Assembly: GCA_000697335.1 (NCBI GenBank)
Contig: JNEM01016357.1
Coordinates: 1-46,577, forward strand
Direction: 5' to 3'
DNA: 46,577 bases
From: Conidiobolus incongruus B7586
Taxonomy: Eukaryota > Entomophthoromycota > Entomophthoromycetes > Entomophthorales > Conidiobolaceae
Shown here: one piece after another, positions 11,110 to 21,860 of the stretch
Position numbering within the stretch: position 1 is the stretch's first letter
Layout of the letters: every line of letters begins with the position of its first letter
Notes under the pieces: model-generated
What the model was told of the DNA's origin: nothing
Databases searched by the model: none
What the model saw: only the letters and a program-made list of their open reading frames with translations
Program-made: the position numbers and the translations under genes

Positions 11110-11811
11110 GGTAATATCTTTCAATAAAAACATCCATGATCTCCATATCCATTCTTAACAAAACATGTCAATGTATTATGATTAAGTATATATCAAGATC
11201 TTTAATTAAGTATCAATTTATATAATAATTTTATTTCAATAAATAAGATAATTTAATAACTATATTTTTTTAAGTTGGACAAGCTTTTGATATAAATAAA
11301 ATTAAAAATTATTAATACTTTTATGTAGTTTAGATTAAATAATAAATATTAACCTATTTAAATATTAAATATTCAGGATATAATCTATAATCACTAAGTT
11401 TTTATATTGCATAGTATCTCAATGATTAGAAACTAAAGTTTCTAAATTTTTAGTTAATTTAAATATAACTTTATTTAATATCATCTGATCATAAAAATAT
11501 TGAATTATATTTTTTGATTCAATAATTTAAATATTGAATATAGTTATATTTTGACACCTCCATTATTTTATAATTATTTGAAATTCAAAATTTTAAATTA
11601 TTTTTTAAAGTCTTTTCATTTACTAGGATTTATAAAATATCATTAAAAATAGCTTTAGCAACTAATAAGTATAAATAATATAGTTATATAAGAAAACAAT
11701 TAATATTTTATAATAGCATAATATCTAGCCTTTAATATAATATATATAGTGCTTAAATTTTAAATTTTTAATATTAATAAATTTAAATTAAAAAAGTAAG
11801 CTTAAATAGTA
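11110..11811. other. A+T-rich intergenic DNA
   Basis: Nothing recognisable between the small-gene promoter and the mariner fossil. Confidence 0.5.
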
Positions 11812-13103
11812 TTATTTAAAATTTCAAATAACAAGAAATTTATTATACTTTATTTATAATTATATTATTATAATTGAAAGAATAAAATAATTAGTAAATA
11901 AATTTAATTTTTGTTTTATATTTTGATATATTATATATTAATTAAAATAACAATAAGTTATTTTTATAAAGAATCTATTTTATAAATTAATTATATATAA
12001 AAATCATATCAAAAATAAATAATAATAATAATAATCAAAAGTTTATTATTTTGATCTATTTAAATATAACCAGAAACCCTTTGAAATCATTTAATATTTA
12101 TAACTAACTTATAAAAATATTTTTTATTTATTATTACCATTTATTAATAGATTTGATATTTTAATACTAGATATGATATTACTTATAATTTATTAAAATT
12201 TAAAAAATAATTATAATTTTAATTTTGTTATCTATTAATAAGATAGTAAATTATATTGGAAATTAAATATAAATTTTAATTAAAAAGCTATTAAAAAATT
12301 AAATATTAAGTATATAATTTTATAAAATTTAATAAAGTTTAAACTTGGTGAGTTTAATAAAAATATAATATAAATACCTTATTCCTTAATTAAATCTTAG
12401 AAGGAAAATAATATAACTATAGTTAAAATAACTCATTTTTAATTAATAAAGAAAATTATCATATTATATTATTATAATTAATGAAATTATGATTTTTTTA
12501 TATATTCTTTAATTTAAAAATAAAACCAAAGATTAAATAAAACTAAAATAATCATTTTTATAGATTTATATAAATAAACATTATATTTATAAATTAATAA
12601 TAATTATAATATTGGATTATAGTAATATAATATAGTTCTATTGAATAATTAAAGGTGAATGAATTAATAATAACTTTTATATAATATTTTAAATAAAACT
12701 TTTCTATAATTTTTTTATAATTATCAAAAACATTAATTACTTTTCATAATAATTGAAAAATATATAAGACTAAAGCTATTTAAGATTTTCTATATAATAA
12801 AATTAGAAATAACATCCATATTTAGTATATTCACCAGATGATAATTAATATGATTATAATTTCTTTATATTGATAAAAAAATTGATTATAAAAACGATTT
12901 TTCTGATAAACAAATATAATTTCTTTGCCAAATATCAAAATTCAATCGGTAATAGAAAAATTACTTTTTAGGTGTAAGAAATTTACCAAGAGTATGGTAA
13001 AAGGTTATTGATAATAAAAAACAATATTAGCTTTTTAATATTTATGTATTTTATATATTTTTATATAATATATATTAAAAATGATTTTCAATTTTGATGA
13101 TAA
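11812..13103 (+). mobile_element. full-length mariner transposon fossil (copy E)
   Basis: A 1292-bp decayed mariner on the plus strand. The left end begins at 11812 after TA. The right end is near 13103, where it reads TTTTCAATTTTGATGATAA, close to the right end of the copy at 3562-4878; the right-hand TA is lost. The N-terminal part at about 12030-12115 aligns well with the other copy. The catalytic region near 12725-12890 keeps FHNN, YLVYSPDD and YDYN remnants in shifted frames. The C-terminus near 12955-13015 keeps KNYFLGVRNLPRVW and KVIDNKKQY, a typical mariner end. Many stops and indels; inactive. Confidence 0.82.
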
Positions 13104-13780
13104 CATTTTCCCATTATTTAACCTATATAATAATAATAATAATTTACAAATCATTTAATTAATATACTATTATTTATATTGGTTGTTTAAAGTATATATA
13201 TTAAATATATATCTATATTTATAGCCTATATAATTTGTGAATTAACAAATTGAAAAAAGTATTATTTAATTTAAATATCAATTTAATAAATATTCCTTTA
13301 GAAAATTTAACCTATTGCTTAAAAATTAATACTTGTATAATATATGATTTGTTTTGTTCATATTATAATTTTAATAATTACCAAATTTTAATATAGGATA
13401 TATATATATAACATAAGATATACACACATGTTAAAATTTGTTAGATGATTTGCAAGATTTAAGGTTAAATATCACAATACTCATATTGTTTGAATTTTTA
13501 TACTTAAATTCTGAACGTATTTATATCAAAAAGGAAATTTTGGTCAAAAATATAATACCTAATCGGATTAAAATTAATATATTGACAGAATTTAATCATA
13601 GTTGAATTCTGTGTGATATACGATTTAACGAGATTTATAGCATTATTGAAGATTTTTAAATATTCAAATTTCTAAAATAGTGAATAAGCCTATTGCTCTC
13701 AAAATAGAATTAACAGAATGGAATAATGGTAAATTGAGGTATATAAAATATGATATTTCATTGATCAGTTACTCAAAACC
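13104..13780. other. A+T-rich intergenic DNA
   Basis: No gene. It becomes richer in G+C towards the promoter of the repeat-protein gene. Confidence 0.5.
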
Positions 13781-13782
13781 CA

Positions 13783-13799
13783 ATCTCCAATTTGGAGAT
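13783..13799. promoter_or_regulatory. 17-bp palindromic element upstream of the repeat-protein gene
   Basis: A perfect palindrome, ATCTCCAA-T-TTGGAGAT, followed by a further GGAGAT at about 13802-13808. It lies about 210 bp upstream of the ATG at 14008. The half-site AATCTCCAAT also occurs upstream of the CAP gene (about 2013-2022, minus strand). A dimeric regulator could bind here; this is inference. Confidence 0.45.
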
Positions 13800-13929
13800 A
13801 ATGGAGATCAATCATCACGAACAAAAATATTTTAAATCGTTGAAATTTTTGATTTCATTCATATTCCAATCAAACTGAAATGCGGGGGAATTTGAGATTA
13901 TCAATTGTGGGCATCTAATCCGAAGAAAA

Positions 13930-13938
13930 TATATAAAT
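13930..13938 (+). promoter_or_regulatory. TATA box of the repeat-protein gene
   Basis: TATATAAAT about 70 bp upstream of the ATG. Just upstream are a GGGGGAA box (about 13883), a TTATCAA site (about 13898) and GCATCTAATCCG (about 13910), resembling modules of the CAP promoter. Confidence 0.55.
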
Positions 13939-14007
13939 ATATTAGAAGATATACTTCTGACACCAACAATTAAAAATATTTCAACCAACCCAGTTTTTAA
14001 TACTACA

Positions 14008-14619
14008 ATGCAATTCTCCATTATTTCAGCTCTTTTAATCACTGTAATTGTTGCAGCTCCAACAGTTGAGCGTAGAGGGAATCATCAGACCAGACCCAAT
14101 AACTATGCTAATATGGGCTATGGCAATTTCAATAAGAATAACTATATAGGTCCTCACCAAGGTAATGGTCGTCCCCATCACGATGTTCATAATGTAGCTA
14201 ATCAAGGTTATGGAAATACAGGTCCTCACCACGATGTCCACGACTACGCCAACCAGGGATATGGCAGCACTAGCCCCCACAACGATATTCACAATGTAGC
14301 TAATCAAGGCTACGGTAATACAGGTCCTCGCATCGATACACATCCAGATATTCACAATGTAGCTAATCAGGGCTATGGCAACACTAGTCCCCATGTTGAT
14401 GTTCACCCCGATATTCATAACGTAGCTAACCAGGGCTACGGCAACTCAGCTCCCCACGTCGATGTCCATCCTGACATTCATAATGTAGCTAACCAAGGCT
14501 ACGGTAATACAGGTCCTCACATCGATACACATCCAGATATTCACAATGTAGCTAATCAGGGCTATGGCAACACGAGTCCTCACGTTGATATCAACGCTGT
14601 TGCCAACCAGGGATACTAA
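14008..14619 (+). CDS. secreted His/Asn/Gly-rich tandem-repeat protein
   Basis: A 203-residue protein with a clear signal peptide (residues 1 to about 17, FSIISALLITVIVAA). A short basic segment ERR follows, then NHQTRPNNYANMGYGN. From about residue 55 to the end it is a tandem array of a 17- or 21-residue unit, HNVANQGYGNTGPHIDTHPD, seven full units plus a last partial one. The units are rich in His, Asp, Asn and Gly and contain no Cys, so the region is probably disordered. Dense His/Asp could bind metal ions, but this is unproven. No known family was recognised. The XHXQTRP segment after the signal peptide and parts of the promoter resemble those of the CAP gene at 1229-1855. No intron is needed. 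A small cell-wall or extracellular matrix protein is a reasonable guess. Confidence 0.88.
   Translation: MQFSIISALLITVIVAAPTVERRGNHQTRPNNYANMGYGNFNKNNYIGPHQGNGRPHHDVHNVANQGYGNTGPHHDVHDYANQGYGSTSPHNDIHNVANQGYGNTGPRIDTHPDIHNVANQGYGNTSPHVDVHPDIHNVANQGYGNSAPHVDVHPDIHNVANQGYGNTGPHIDTHPDIHNVANQGYGNTSPHVDINAVANQGY
14174..14616 (+). repeat. coding tandem repeat, 51/63-bp units with a 189-bp higher-order period
   Basis: The units encode HNVANQGYGN plus a variable PH-D spacer; the first two are 51 bp and the later ones 63 bp. About 74 bp from 14317 recur at 14506 with about two mismatches, a shift of 189 bp (three 63-bp units). Intervening units are less alike, so whole three-unit blocks seem to have duplicated recently. 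Confidence 0.8.
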
Positions 14620-14886
14620 TGAAATACACTCTCGTAGTATCTTATTCTTTCAAATCAAATATCAAATAGTTAAAGTTTTTTAAATTTGACATTTTTAAAT
14701 AATGTCAAATACATTTTTTAATAAATAAATATAGTAATATAGTAATTTTTAGATCATATATTAGTAATATAGATTTTTATTAATAAATTTATATTAGTTA
14801 AATGTAATATATAATTTTTGGATCCATTTATAATATCCACTTTAATTCTTATTAATTAATAATATTAACACGTCTTAGAGAAGCCG

Positions 14887-15227
14887 TGTCCAGGGTAGTT
14901 TAGATAAAAGAGAGAGATTTGAGGAATTCTAGGTAAGTGTTAGGGAGATGGGGAGTTTATTGGTTTAAGTCATATAGCTGGGAGGACCCAGATCGAACAC
15001 TTCTTGTTGAGGATAGCTCTAATTCGGGGTTTTATATAAAGTGAGTTGGGTAAGGTGATTCATGGGATTCTCCGGTGACTTGCACCATCGACCAATTAAA
15101 AGATAGAGCGGGAGCAGCTGAAATGCTAGGGGAAATGACTTTAACTTTGGGTTAATGTAAAAATACTTGGGCAGAAGGGAGTCACCTGGCTTGTGGTAAT
15201 ATAATCGTTTTGAATAATTATCTAACA
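14887..15227 (-). mobile_element. solo-LTR-like fossil of an LTR retrotransposon
   Basis: A 341-bp island clearly richer in G+C than its flanks, without host coding sequence. On the minus strand it begins TGTTAG and ends TGGACA. It has a TATATAAAACC promoter-like box near the middle and an AATAAA about 65 bp further on. It aligns by eye with the island at 25355-25638 over most of its length, including the start, the TATA-like box and the GATCTGGGTCCTCCC segment. No internal retrotransposon genes adjoin it and no target duplication is visible, so it would be an old solo LTR. LTR identity is inferred from structure; the superfamily is unknown. Confidence 0.5.
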
Positions 15228-17311
15228 AATAACTAAACTATTTCATGATTTAAAAAAATATTTTGAATAGCTAATTATAATATATAGCATCATCATATGC
15301 TTTGATTCTTTCAAACAATATCAAATATTGGGAATAAAAATAATAAGTAAATCACATTACAATATCATTTAATAAATTTAAAATCTTTGATTCAACATTT
15401 TTAATATATGAGGATAATATTGATCAATTTCTTGGAATATTATGATAATTTTTTATTATGTTTGATTATATTTTGTTGGGTAATCTATTTATATGTTAAT
15501 ATGAGTCAATACAGGATTAATATATATATATATATAATTATTTAATCAATTCAAAGGTGAAAATTAGAATTCAAAAAGATTAAAATAATTTTAAAGGTTT
15601 AAAATGTTTTAATTGAGTTATACAGGATTGACCAATGATTTTGTCTAAATTTTATGCAATAATAATTTTCAACCTGATCAAAATAAATACATCAAAATTT
15701 TTTCCATATTAATGAGATTTGAAAATTTACAATATTAACCAATATATTGAATTGTATTTCTTTTAAATAATATATGAATTAATATATAATACCAGTCCAT
15801 ACTTTAACATCCGTGTTTATGAGCATTTGGTTTACTGTGTTAAACTTCAATTATCCCAATAGCAATATTATTCATAAACTTTAATATATGGTGTGGTTAT
15901 ATTCATTTTCAAACTCATTTTATCAATAATTAATCATTGTATAATACCAGAATTTTGTAAAGAATATTATTATCTAAGTTTTCATTAGACTTAATAAATG
16001 TTTAATTACATAATCTTAATATTTTAATATTTTCTTTGATTGAATTTTAATAAAATAATCAAGATTCATCACAGGAATTAAATATTTTAAAAAAATCAAA
16101 ATATGATGATATATAGTTGAATATATTAAATTCCCACTTTTTTATTTTAAAATAAACACCTTCACTTATATACATTATGAGAATTAAAATTTTCATTGCT
16201 GAATTGAATTCAATTGGAATTAATGCAATCAAATAAAGTTTTATTCATTTAATTTGATGTGGTATACAAAATGGCGACAGATATATCCCGTGGCTCTGTA
16301 ATGTAATTAATAAAATACAAACACTAATAATAGATACTTCAAACCATTTGGTGAATCTAATAGAGCATTGAAACAATATAACAAAGTTGAAATTTGATTT
16401 ATTTCGCAATTTTAGAATTTTTTCAACTATATTACATTATTAACATACAAATTTAATAAATATTTATATTTATTTCAAAAATTCTTTGAACATAAATGTT
16501 AAAAAATATCTTAAGCAACTAAATATTAGAGAATAATCGAATTATGAGTACCTCAAGTTATTGATAAATTATTGATTATAAATTGTTTTATCAATTATCA
16601 AAACAACCCATGTTCACAATTCTATATTAATATAATTAAATCTAACGAATAATTACTGACAATTTAATTGACAATGATACAACAATATCAATGAAATTAA
16701 CTATATCGAATTGAATTGGTAATATTTGCTTATGATCTTGATATATAATATATTTTTATCAAAATGTATGAGTCTGACAATAATATACTAGCCTTTCATA
16801 TCATCATTTTATATCTGTTGTAACATTTTAAGATATTGTTGAAAAGTAGGGTAATCCAAATTTGAAAAAAATAATTTACAGACAAAATAATTAATTTAAA
16901 CTTATTTAATATCAATAGTATTGTACTCAATAATTTTACTCATGATAAATAAAGATTAAATTATTTTACCAGTGAAGAAATTTTGTTGTAAAAGAATGTT
17001 TTCATTATAATAACATTGATGAATCTCAAATACTTTGAATATTGATATTCCAATGTAAGAGTTTCATTAAATATACTTAACAATAAAAATATTAAGAATA
17101 TTGAAATCCCATAATTTAATTTATGGAAATTAATTAACTGAATGAAAAATAAATACATTTTAGAATCCCAACAATATATCAATATAAAACTAAAAAACAA
17201 CAATTGATTAATTTGATTACTAATACATTTTTATAATATTTAAGAATTTTAAAATACAAACTATCAATCCTTTAGTGCTTTATTTTAATTAATTCAAACT
17301 AACTATTAACA
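15228..17311. other. A+T-rich intergenic DNA
   Basis: No supported gene. An 18-dinucleotide-scale TA tract lies near 15519-15536, and a tiny G+C-richer patch near 16271-16305 carries only an 11-codon ORF. Confidence 0.5.
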
Positions 17312-18853
17312 ATGTATAACGGTATCGGTCTCCAAACAGCGAGAGGGTCGGGAACGAATGGGTACATTCAGCGTAATATGTCGCACTTGAAGCCCAAAAG
17401 GGATCCTTTTAGAGAGAGTGAAAAGCGTATTGAGGAGAAAACCTCCCTACAGAAACAACCTGACCAAGAAATTTTAATGCATGAGAGGAAACGAAAAATT
17501 GAGATAAAATGTATGGAGCTGAGACTCAAATTAGAGGATGAGGGACTAGGGGAAGATGAAATCGACGAGAAGGTAGACAACTTGAGGGAGGAGTTGTTGA
17601 AGAGAGATTTAGATAGGAAAGTTAAAGAGGATGCTCAGAAGTTGAAGGAGTATCAGACCCACCAACTTGCTGAAGCTAAAATGAAGGAAAATAAAAAGTT
17701 TATGAGGGCTTTTGGCATCAAGGAGTCCAGGTATGAGGAGGGTAAAGCTTTCGATAAGGAACGCTTGGCTCAAGAGAAGTTGGAGCGTAGAATGGAACGT
17801 GAAGCAAGAGAACTGGAGAGAGAGAATGCTAGAAAAGAAAGGGAAAATACTAGAAGGGAGAGAGAATCCCAGGCTAGGGATAGAAGACGCTTGGAGGATA
17901 AGAATCCCAGAGCTCGTTCACCATCCCCTCGTAGGTCAAGATCTTCAAGTCCTAGAGGTTTTGGTCCTCCAAGAAGATCTCCATCTCCTTCTCCTTATAG
18001 AAGTAGATCACCATCTCCAGTCAACCAGAGATCCAGACGTCGTGACTTTAGTACTTCTCAAGATAGGGAAAGAAGAGCAAGTCCCAGTCCCAAACGTGCC
18101 AAAGGTCGCTCCCCATCTCCTGTTCGCAGAAGATATAGCAGATCTCGTTCTGCCACTCCTCCGCCTCGCCGTCGTGGTCGCTACACAAGATCTCATTCTT
18201 CCAGTGTCTCTTCTAGATCCCCCTCTCGATCATACTCGCCATCTCCAGTAAGAAGACCCAATCATCATAGATCCCCTAGTAGATCGTTGTCACCTGTACG
18301 TAGACCTAGTAAATCCAGAGCACCTGTTAGATCTCCCTCACCCCCTCGTAAATATAGTAGAATCAGGTCTATTAGTGGATCTCGCTCACCACCTCGTCGC
18401 CTCAATCGTGGTAGAAAATCAATTAGCAGATCTCCATCACTCCCTCGTCGCCTCCGTAGAGGAAGGGAGCCCACATCAAGATCTCCCAGACCTATCAAGA
18501 ATGGTAGTTCCATCAGTAGAAGTCGCTCTCCCTCAATATCCCGCTCACCACCTCGTCGTCGATTTGAATCACGCCAACGCTCCCCTAGAAGATTCGAAAG
18601 ATCACCATCGCCCCCTCGCAATCGCAGACTATCCTATTCGCGTTCCCCCATCCGTCGTCTACCTTCCAGATCCTATTCCTCATCCAGATCTCGTTCTCCC
18701 ATTCGAGGACGTCCTACATCCCGCTCTCCCATCAGATCCAGACCTTCTAGATCCTACTCTCGCTCCCGCAGTGTCAGCAGCAGATCTTACAGCTCCTACA
18801 GTGGATCAGTTTCTAGAAGTCCCAGCAGGTCGAGATCACCTCCAAGACGCTAA
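17312..18853 (+). CDS. cwf21: Cwf21/SRRM2-type SR-rich spliceosomal protein
   Basis: A 513-residue nuclear splicing protein. Members of the Cwf21/Cwc21/SRRM2 family join the activated spliceosome and contact Prp8 and Snu114. The N-terminus MYNGIGLQTARGSGTNGY is the family hallmark. A Cwf21 domain follows at about residues 50-100 (IKCMELRLKLEDEGLGEDEI). Next come a highly charged, probably coiled-coil stretch to about residue 195 (LERRMEREARELEREN) and a long RS domain from about 200 to the end made of SPSPRR, RSRSP and SRSPPRR repeats. The length lies between yeast Cwc21 and animal SRRM2, typical of RS-extended fungal homologues. The start is fixed by the conserved N-terminus. The gene is intronless and looks intact. 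Confidence 0.95.
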   Translation: MYNGIGLQTARGSGTNGYIQRNMSHLKPKRDPFRESEKRIEEKTSLQKQPDQEILMHERKRKIEIKCMELRLKLEDEGLGEDEIDEKVDNLREELLKRDLDRKVKEDAQKLKEYQTHQLAEAKMKENKKFMRAFGIKESRYEEGKAFDKERLAQEKLERRMEREARELERENARKERENTRRERESQARDRRRLEDKNPRARSPSPRRSRSSSPRGFGPPRRSPSPSPYRSRSPSPVNQRSRRRDFSTSQDRERRASPSPKRAKGRSPSPVRRRYSRSRSATPPPRRRGRYTRSHSSSVSSRSPSRSYSPSPVRRPNHHRSPSRSLSPVRRPSKSRAPVRSPSPPRKYSRIRSISGSRSPPRRLNRGRKSISRSPSLPRRLRRGREPTSRSPRPIKNGSSISRSRSPSISRSPPRRRFESRQRSPRRFERSPSPPRNRRLSYSRSPIRRLPSRSYSSSRSRSPIRGRPTSRSPIRSRPSRSYSRSRSVSSRSYSSYSGSVSRSPSRSRSPPRR

Positions 18854-18935
18854 AAACCCATATTCTATAACATTTGATTGATAATTATTTTAACCATTAA
18901 TTACTCTATGATTCATATTTTATATTTCTCATATT

Positions 18936-18941
18936 AATAAA
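18936..18941 (+). terminator. polyadenylation signal of the cwf21 gene
   Basis: AATAAA about 83 bp after the stop, followed by a run of 13 T that could serve as the downstream U-rich element. Confidence 0.5.
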
Positions 18942-19207
18942 ATTTATTTTTTTTTTTGAATTTTTTATTGTTTGCATGGCTTGTGATTAATATTTACATT
19001 TATAATGTAAATGCACTTTGAGTTTTGGATTATTAGGAAATATTGAATAGATTGATGATATTTGTGTATATATCAGCTAATCGTTGATAAATGATGTAAT
19101 AACAATACATCCTTTCAAAATAGTAGTGAATAGCTATAATATTGATGAAAATAAAAAATTATCCTATATATTATCAATAAGCAAAAACTTTAATTTATTT
19201 TTTGAAA

Positions 19208-20278
19208 TTATTCGTCCTTATAATCGCAGTGTTTACCTCCCATCCATTTGTAAACGGAGCTAAAGTCCTTCTTTTCATAACCTTCAGTCTTGCTGACAAG
19301 ATTGTAGATTTGTTGACTTAAAGCGCCTAACATGACATTTGCCTTAACTGAGTTAGCAGCATCCACAGCTAATCCCATATCCTTGGCCATCAAACTCACT
19401 CCAAATCCACCTTCGTAATCTCTGGAAGCGGGGACAGTTGGTAAGACACCAGGGCATGGGTTGTAAACTTCAGAGGACCAGCATCTACCACTAGAAGTAT
19501 TTAAGATTGAAGCGAGGAGTTTGGGATCCATACCCAACTTTTGACCCAAATTCATAGCTTCAGAAGTACCCAACATACCAATACCGAGTAACATATTGTT
19601 ACAGATCTTGGCAACTTGACCATTACCATTACCGCCACAGTATACAATATTCTTACCCATGTGACTTAAATAAGGTTGAGCTCTGCTGAAGTCATTTTCA
19701 GTGTGAGAACCTACCATAAAGGTCAAAGTGCCAGCTTCAGCGCCCAAAATACCACCTGATACGGGGGCGTCGACAACAACGGCATCCTTGTCCTTAAGGA
19801 AGATTTCAGCAACCTTTTTACTGACGGCGGGATCAATCGTACTCGAATCAATCAAGAAAGCATCCTTCTTGACACCCTCTAGAAGGCCGTTAGGTCCAGT
19901 GTAAACCGCTTCAACATGCTTGGAAGCTGGCAACATGGTGACAATAACGTCACACTTCTCACCAATTTCCCTAGGGTTTTGAGCAATACTCACATTTTTT
20001 TCAGAGTTTTGACTCTTGAAACGCTCGAGTACAGACTTGTCCATATCTAAAATATGGAATTCTGCGCTGGTACCACGTAAAAGATTGTTGGCCATATGAT
20101 ATCCCATCTGGCCAAGTCCTATAAAACCTATTGAAGTGGCTTTGGAATCTAATTACAGAATTAGGAATTGAATTAGCTATTGTTGAAATTGTTTACCTTG
20201 AGAATATTCTCTAATTAAGAATTTATCACTCCTAACTTTCAATTGATTTTTAGGCAATTGTCTCAATAATCTCAGCAT
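19208..20278 (-). CDS. HIBADH: 3-hydroxyisobutyrate dehydrogenase, mitochondrial (two exons)
   Basis: It oxidises 3-hydroxyisobutyrate to methylmalonate semialdehyde with NAD+, a step of valine breakdown in mitochondria. Exon 1 (20278-20197, 27 codons plus one base) encodes a basic presequence beginning MLRLLRQLPKNQLKVRS, a typical mitochondrial targeting peptide. Exon 2 (20148-19208) follows after a 48-bp intron, and the junction restores DSKATSIGFIGLGQMGY, the Rossmann dinucleotide-binding motif. Further signatures are DAPVSGGILGAEAGTLTFMVG-like substrate-site sequence, GNGQVAKICNN with the catalytic Lys, and the C-terminal KDMGLAVDAA helix. The joined product is 340 residues, the usual family length. 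Starting at the in-frame Met of exon 2 would cut off half the NAD motif. It has its own TATA region and is unrelated to the adjacent protease array. Confidence 0.95.
20149..20196 (-). other. 48-bp spliceosomal intron in HIBADH
   Basis: The donor is GTAAAC and the acceptor TAATTAG on the minus strand, with a CTAAT branch-like motif about 18 nt before the acceptor. Removal joins a mitochondrial presequence to the Gly-rich NAD motif in frame. It is the only intron supported in this window and indicates short fungal-type introns. Confidence 0.93.
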
Positions 20279-20330
20279 CTTTTAATTTATTTTTTGATAA
20301 ATTATTTTAACTAAATAGAGATGACGAAGA

Positions 20331-20382
20331 TGACTGGGTTTTAATTTATATAATAAATAGAATCAATATTCACACCCAGTCA
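20331..20382 (-). promoter_or_regulatory. HIBADH core promoter: TATA box between inverted 9-bp elements
   Basis: TGACTGGGT at 20331-20339 and ACCCAGTCA at 20374-20382 are perfect inverted copies. Between them the minus strand reads TATATAAAT (20344-20352), 66-74 bp upstream of the ATG. The arrangement suggests a regulator binding on both sides of the TATA box. Confidence 0.55.
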
Positions 20383-21003
20383 CTTGACACCCTCAGTTCA
20401 TTACCACTTTATTAACCAATTAAATTTTTGAAATTTCGAATTTTACTATATTGGAAAGACGTGTTTAAGCGTTATTTAATCTAATAATTTCTCATCTAAT
20501 TTTAAATGATTTCAAAAATTAGTTGAAGATTACTTGTAACGAATTTTAAATACTTAGAATCAGGTGATTATGAGGTAAGTTTAAAACATATTATCAAAAT
20601 ATTTATTAATAATTAAATTGATATCAAAAATTTTATAAATTTAAATAAATAATAAACTATCATTTAATCATAATTTTTTGTAACAATATTATTATAGATA
20701 AATTAATAATTTTTGTTAATAATTAAGCAGCGAAGATTATAATATATATAAGATTGACATATTATAGACAAATGATTAATTTAATATTAATTATTAATTA
20801 CGATATTTATAATAAAATTAATAAATTTGAAAATTTTATTTTTTTTAAATTTTTTGTTGTACGACTAAATTTGTCCAAGGATTTTTTGTATTAGAGCTAA
20901 AAGGAATAATATATAAGCCTATGGTTTAATTAAATATTTTATAATGTTTTGGATCAGGATTTTAGAAATTGAAATAATTTATTTAATGGGATATATTACT
21001 TAT

Positions 21004-21043
<40 letters not shown>

Positions 21044-21860
21044 CGACACATTTGTAGCTAAATATGTGAGTGTAATTTTGGCCAAAAACATCTTCACTCT
21101 GTTATTGCAATAAATCAGTAAAGAATAAATTTATGAAAAAAACAAATATATCACTCAAAGTTCATGTATTAATTCAATTGAGCCAAGTCATAGTTCTTTT
21201 GATAATACGAAATCACTTTCCTTGTTTAAAGAAGTATTAATATATTTTAATTAATTATATTCATTGAAAAAATTTTAAACATAAACAATTATAATAAAAT
21301 TATATTTTGTTTCATTTTCCAAATATTTTAAAAAAAATCAGTTAAATAATTAATATATTGTAAAAATATTAATATTTTGAATATCATCCACGAATTTATA
21401 TTTCTTGAATCTATCACAATAAACCTTGAATTATATTTATGAAATATCGTGATATCTTATTTAAGGTACTAACTTGATTTGAATGTTAAAATCATTCAAG
21501 AGTTGTTTTAAACATTGAGACTTATTATTTAATATTTTGCACACTAAATTGCTAATATATAAAAAAATTATGAATAATTTGATACAATTATAAAATATAC
21601 CAACTTACTACATTAGGCTGATATGTGATATTATTAGAAAAGTTCACTTGAAAAAGCTAGATTTATAAATAGGACTTTACTCATAAGGATATAATATTTG
21701 ACAAATCAATCAGAAAAATTGATTTGATAGTCAAGAAAATTTGAGAAATGTTATATTCATAGTTGAAAAATATCAGTATAATATATTAAGGTAATTCAAT
21801 ATTATAAATTCAAATAATGATGGGTTAATTTTGAAAAATAAATAATTCGAATTTTATTAT
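20383..21860. other. A+T-rich intergenic DNA
   Basis: No gene was found, apart from a TA microsatellite at 21011-21039. An AATAAA for the trypsin ending at 21861 lies immediately past its stop (minus strand, 21853-21858). Confidence 0.5.
21011..21039. repeat. (TA)n microsatellite
   Basis: About 14 uninterrupted TA dinucleotides. Simple sequence with no evident role. Confidence 0.85.

Noticed and set aside
14990-15005. Possible tRNA B-box (AGATCGAACAC)
   Set aside because: No A-box, acceptor stem or cloverleaf could be built around it, and it falls inside the LTR-like island.
15019-15228. 69-codon minus-strand ORF
   Set aside because: It lies inside the LTR-like fossil and the related island at 25355-25638 does not keep the frame.
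16271-16312. Small G+C-richer spot with ATGGCGACAG and an 11-codon ORF
   Set aside because: Too short; no snoRNA boxes or promoter could be supported.
17712-18881. Several alternative-frame ORFs in the cwf21 RS region
   Set aside because: The Arg/Ser-rich repeats keep other frames open; the Cwf21 N-terminus and RS repeats clearly fix the real frame.
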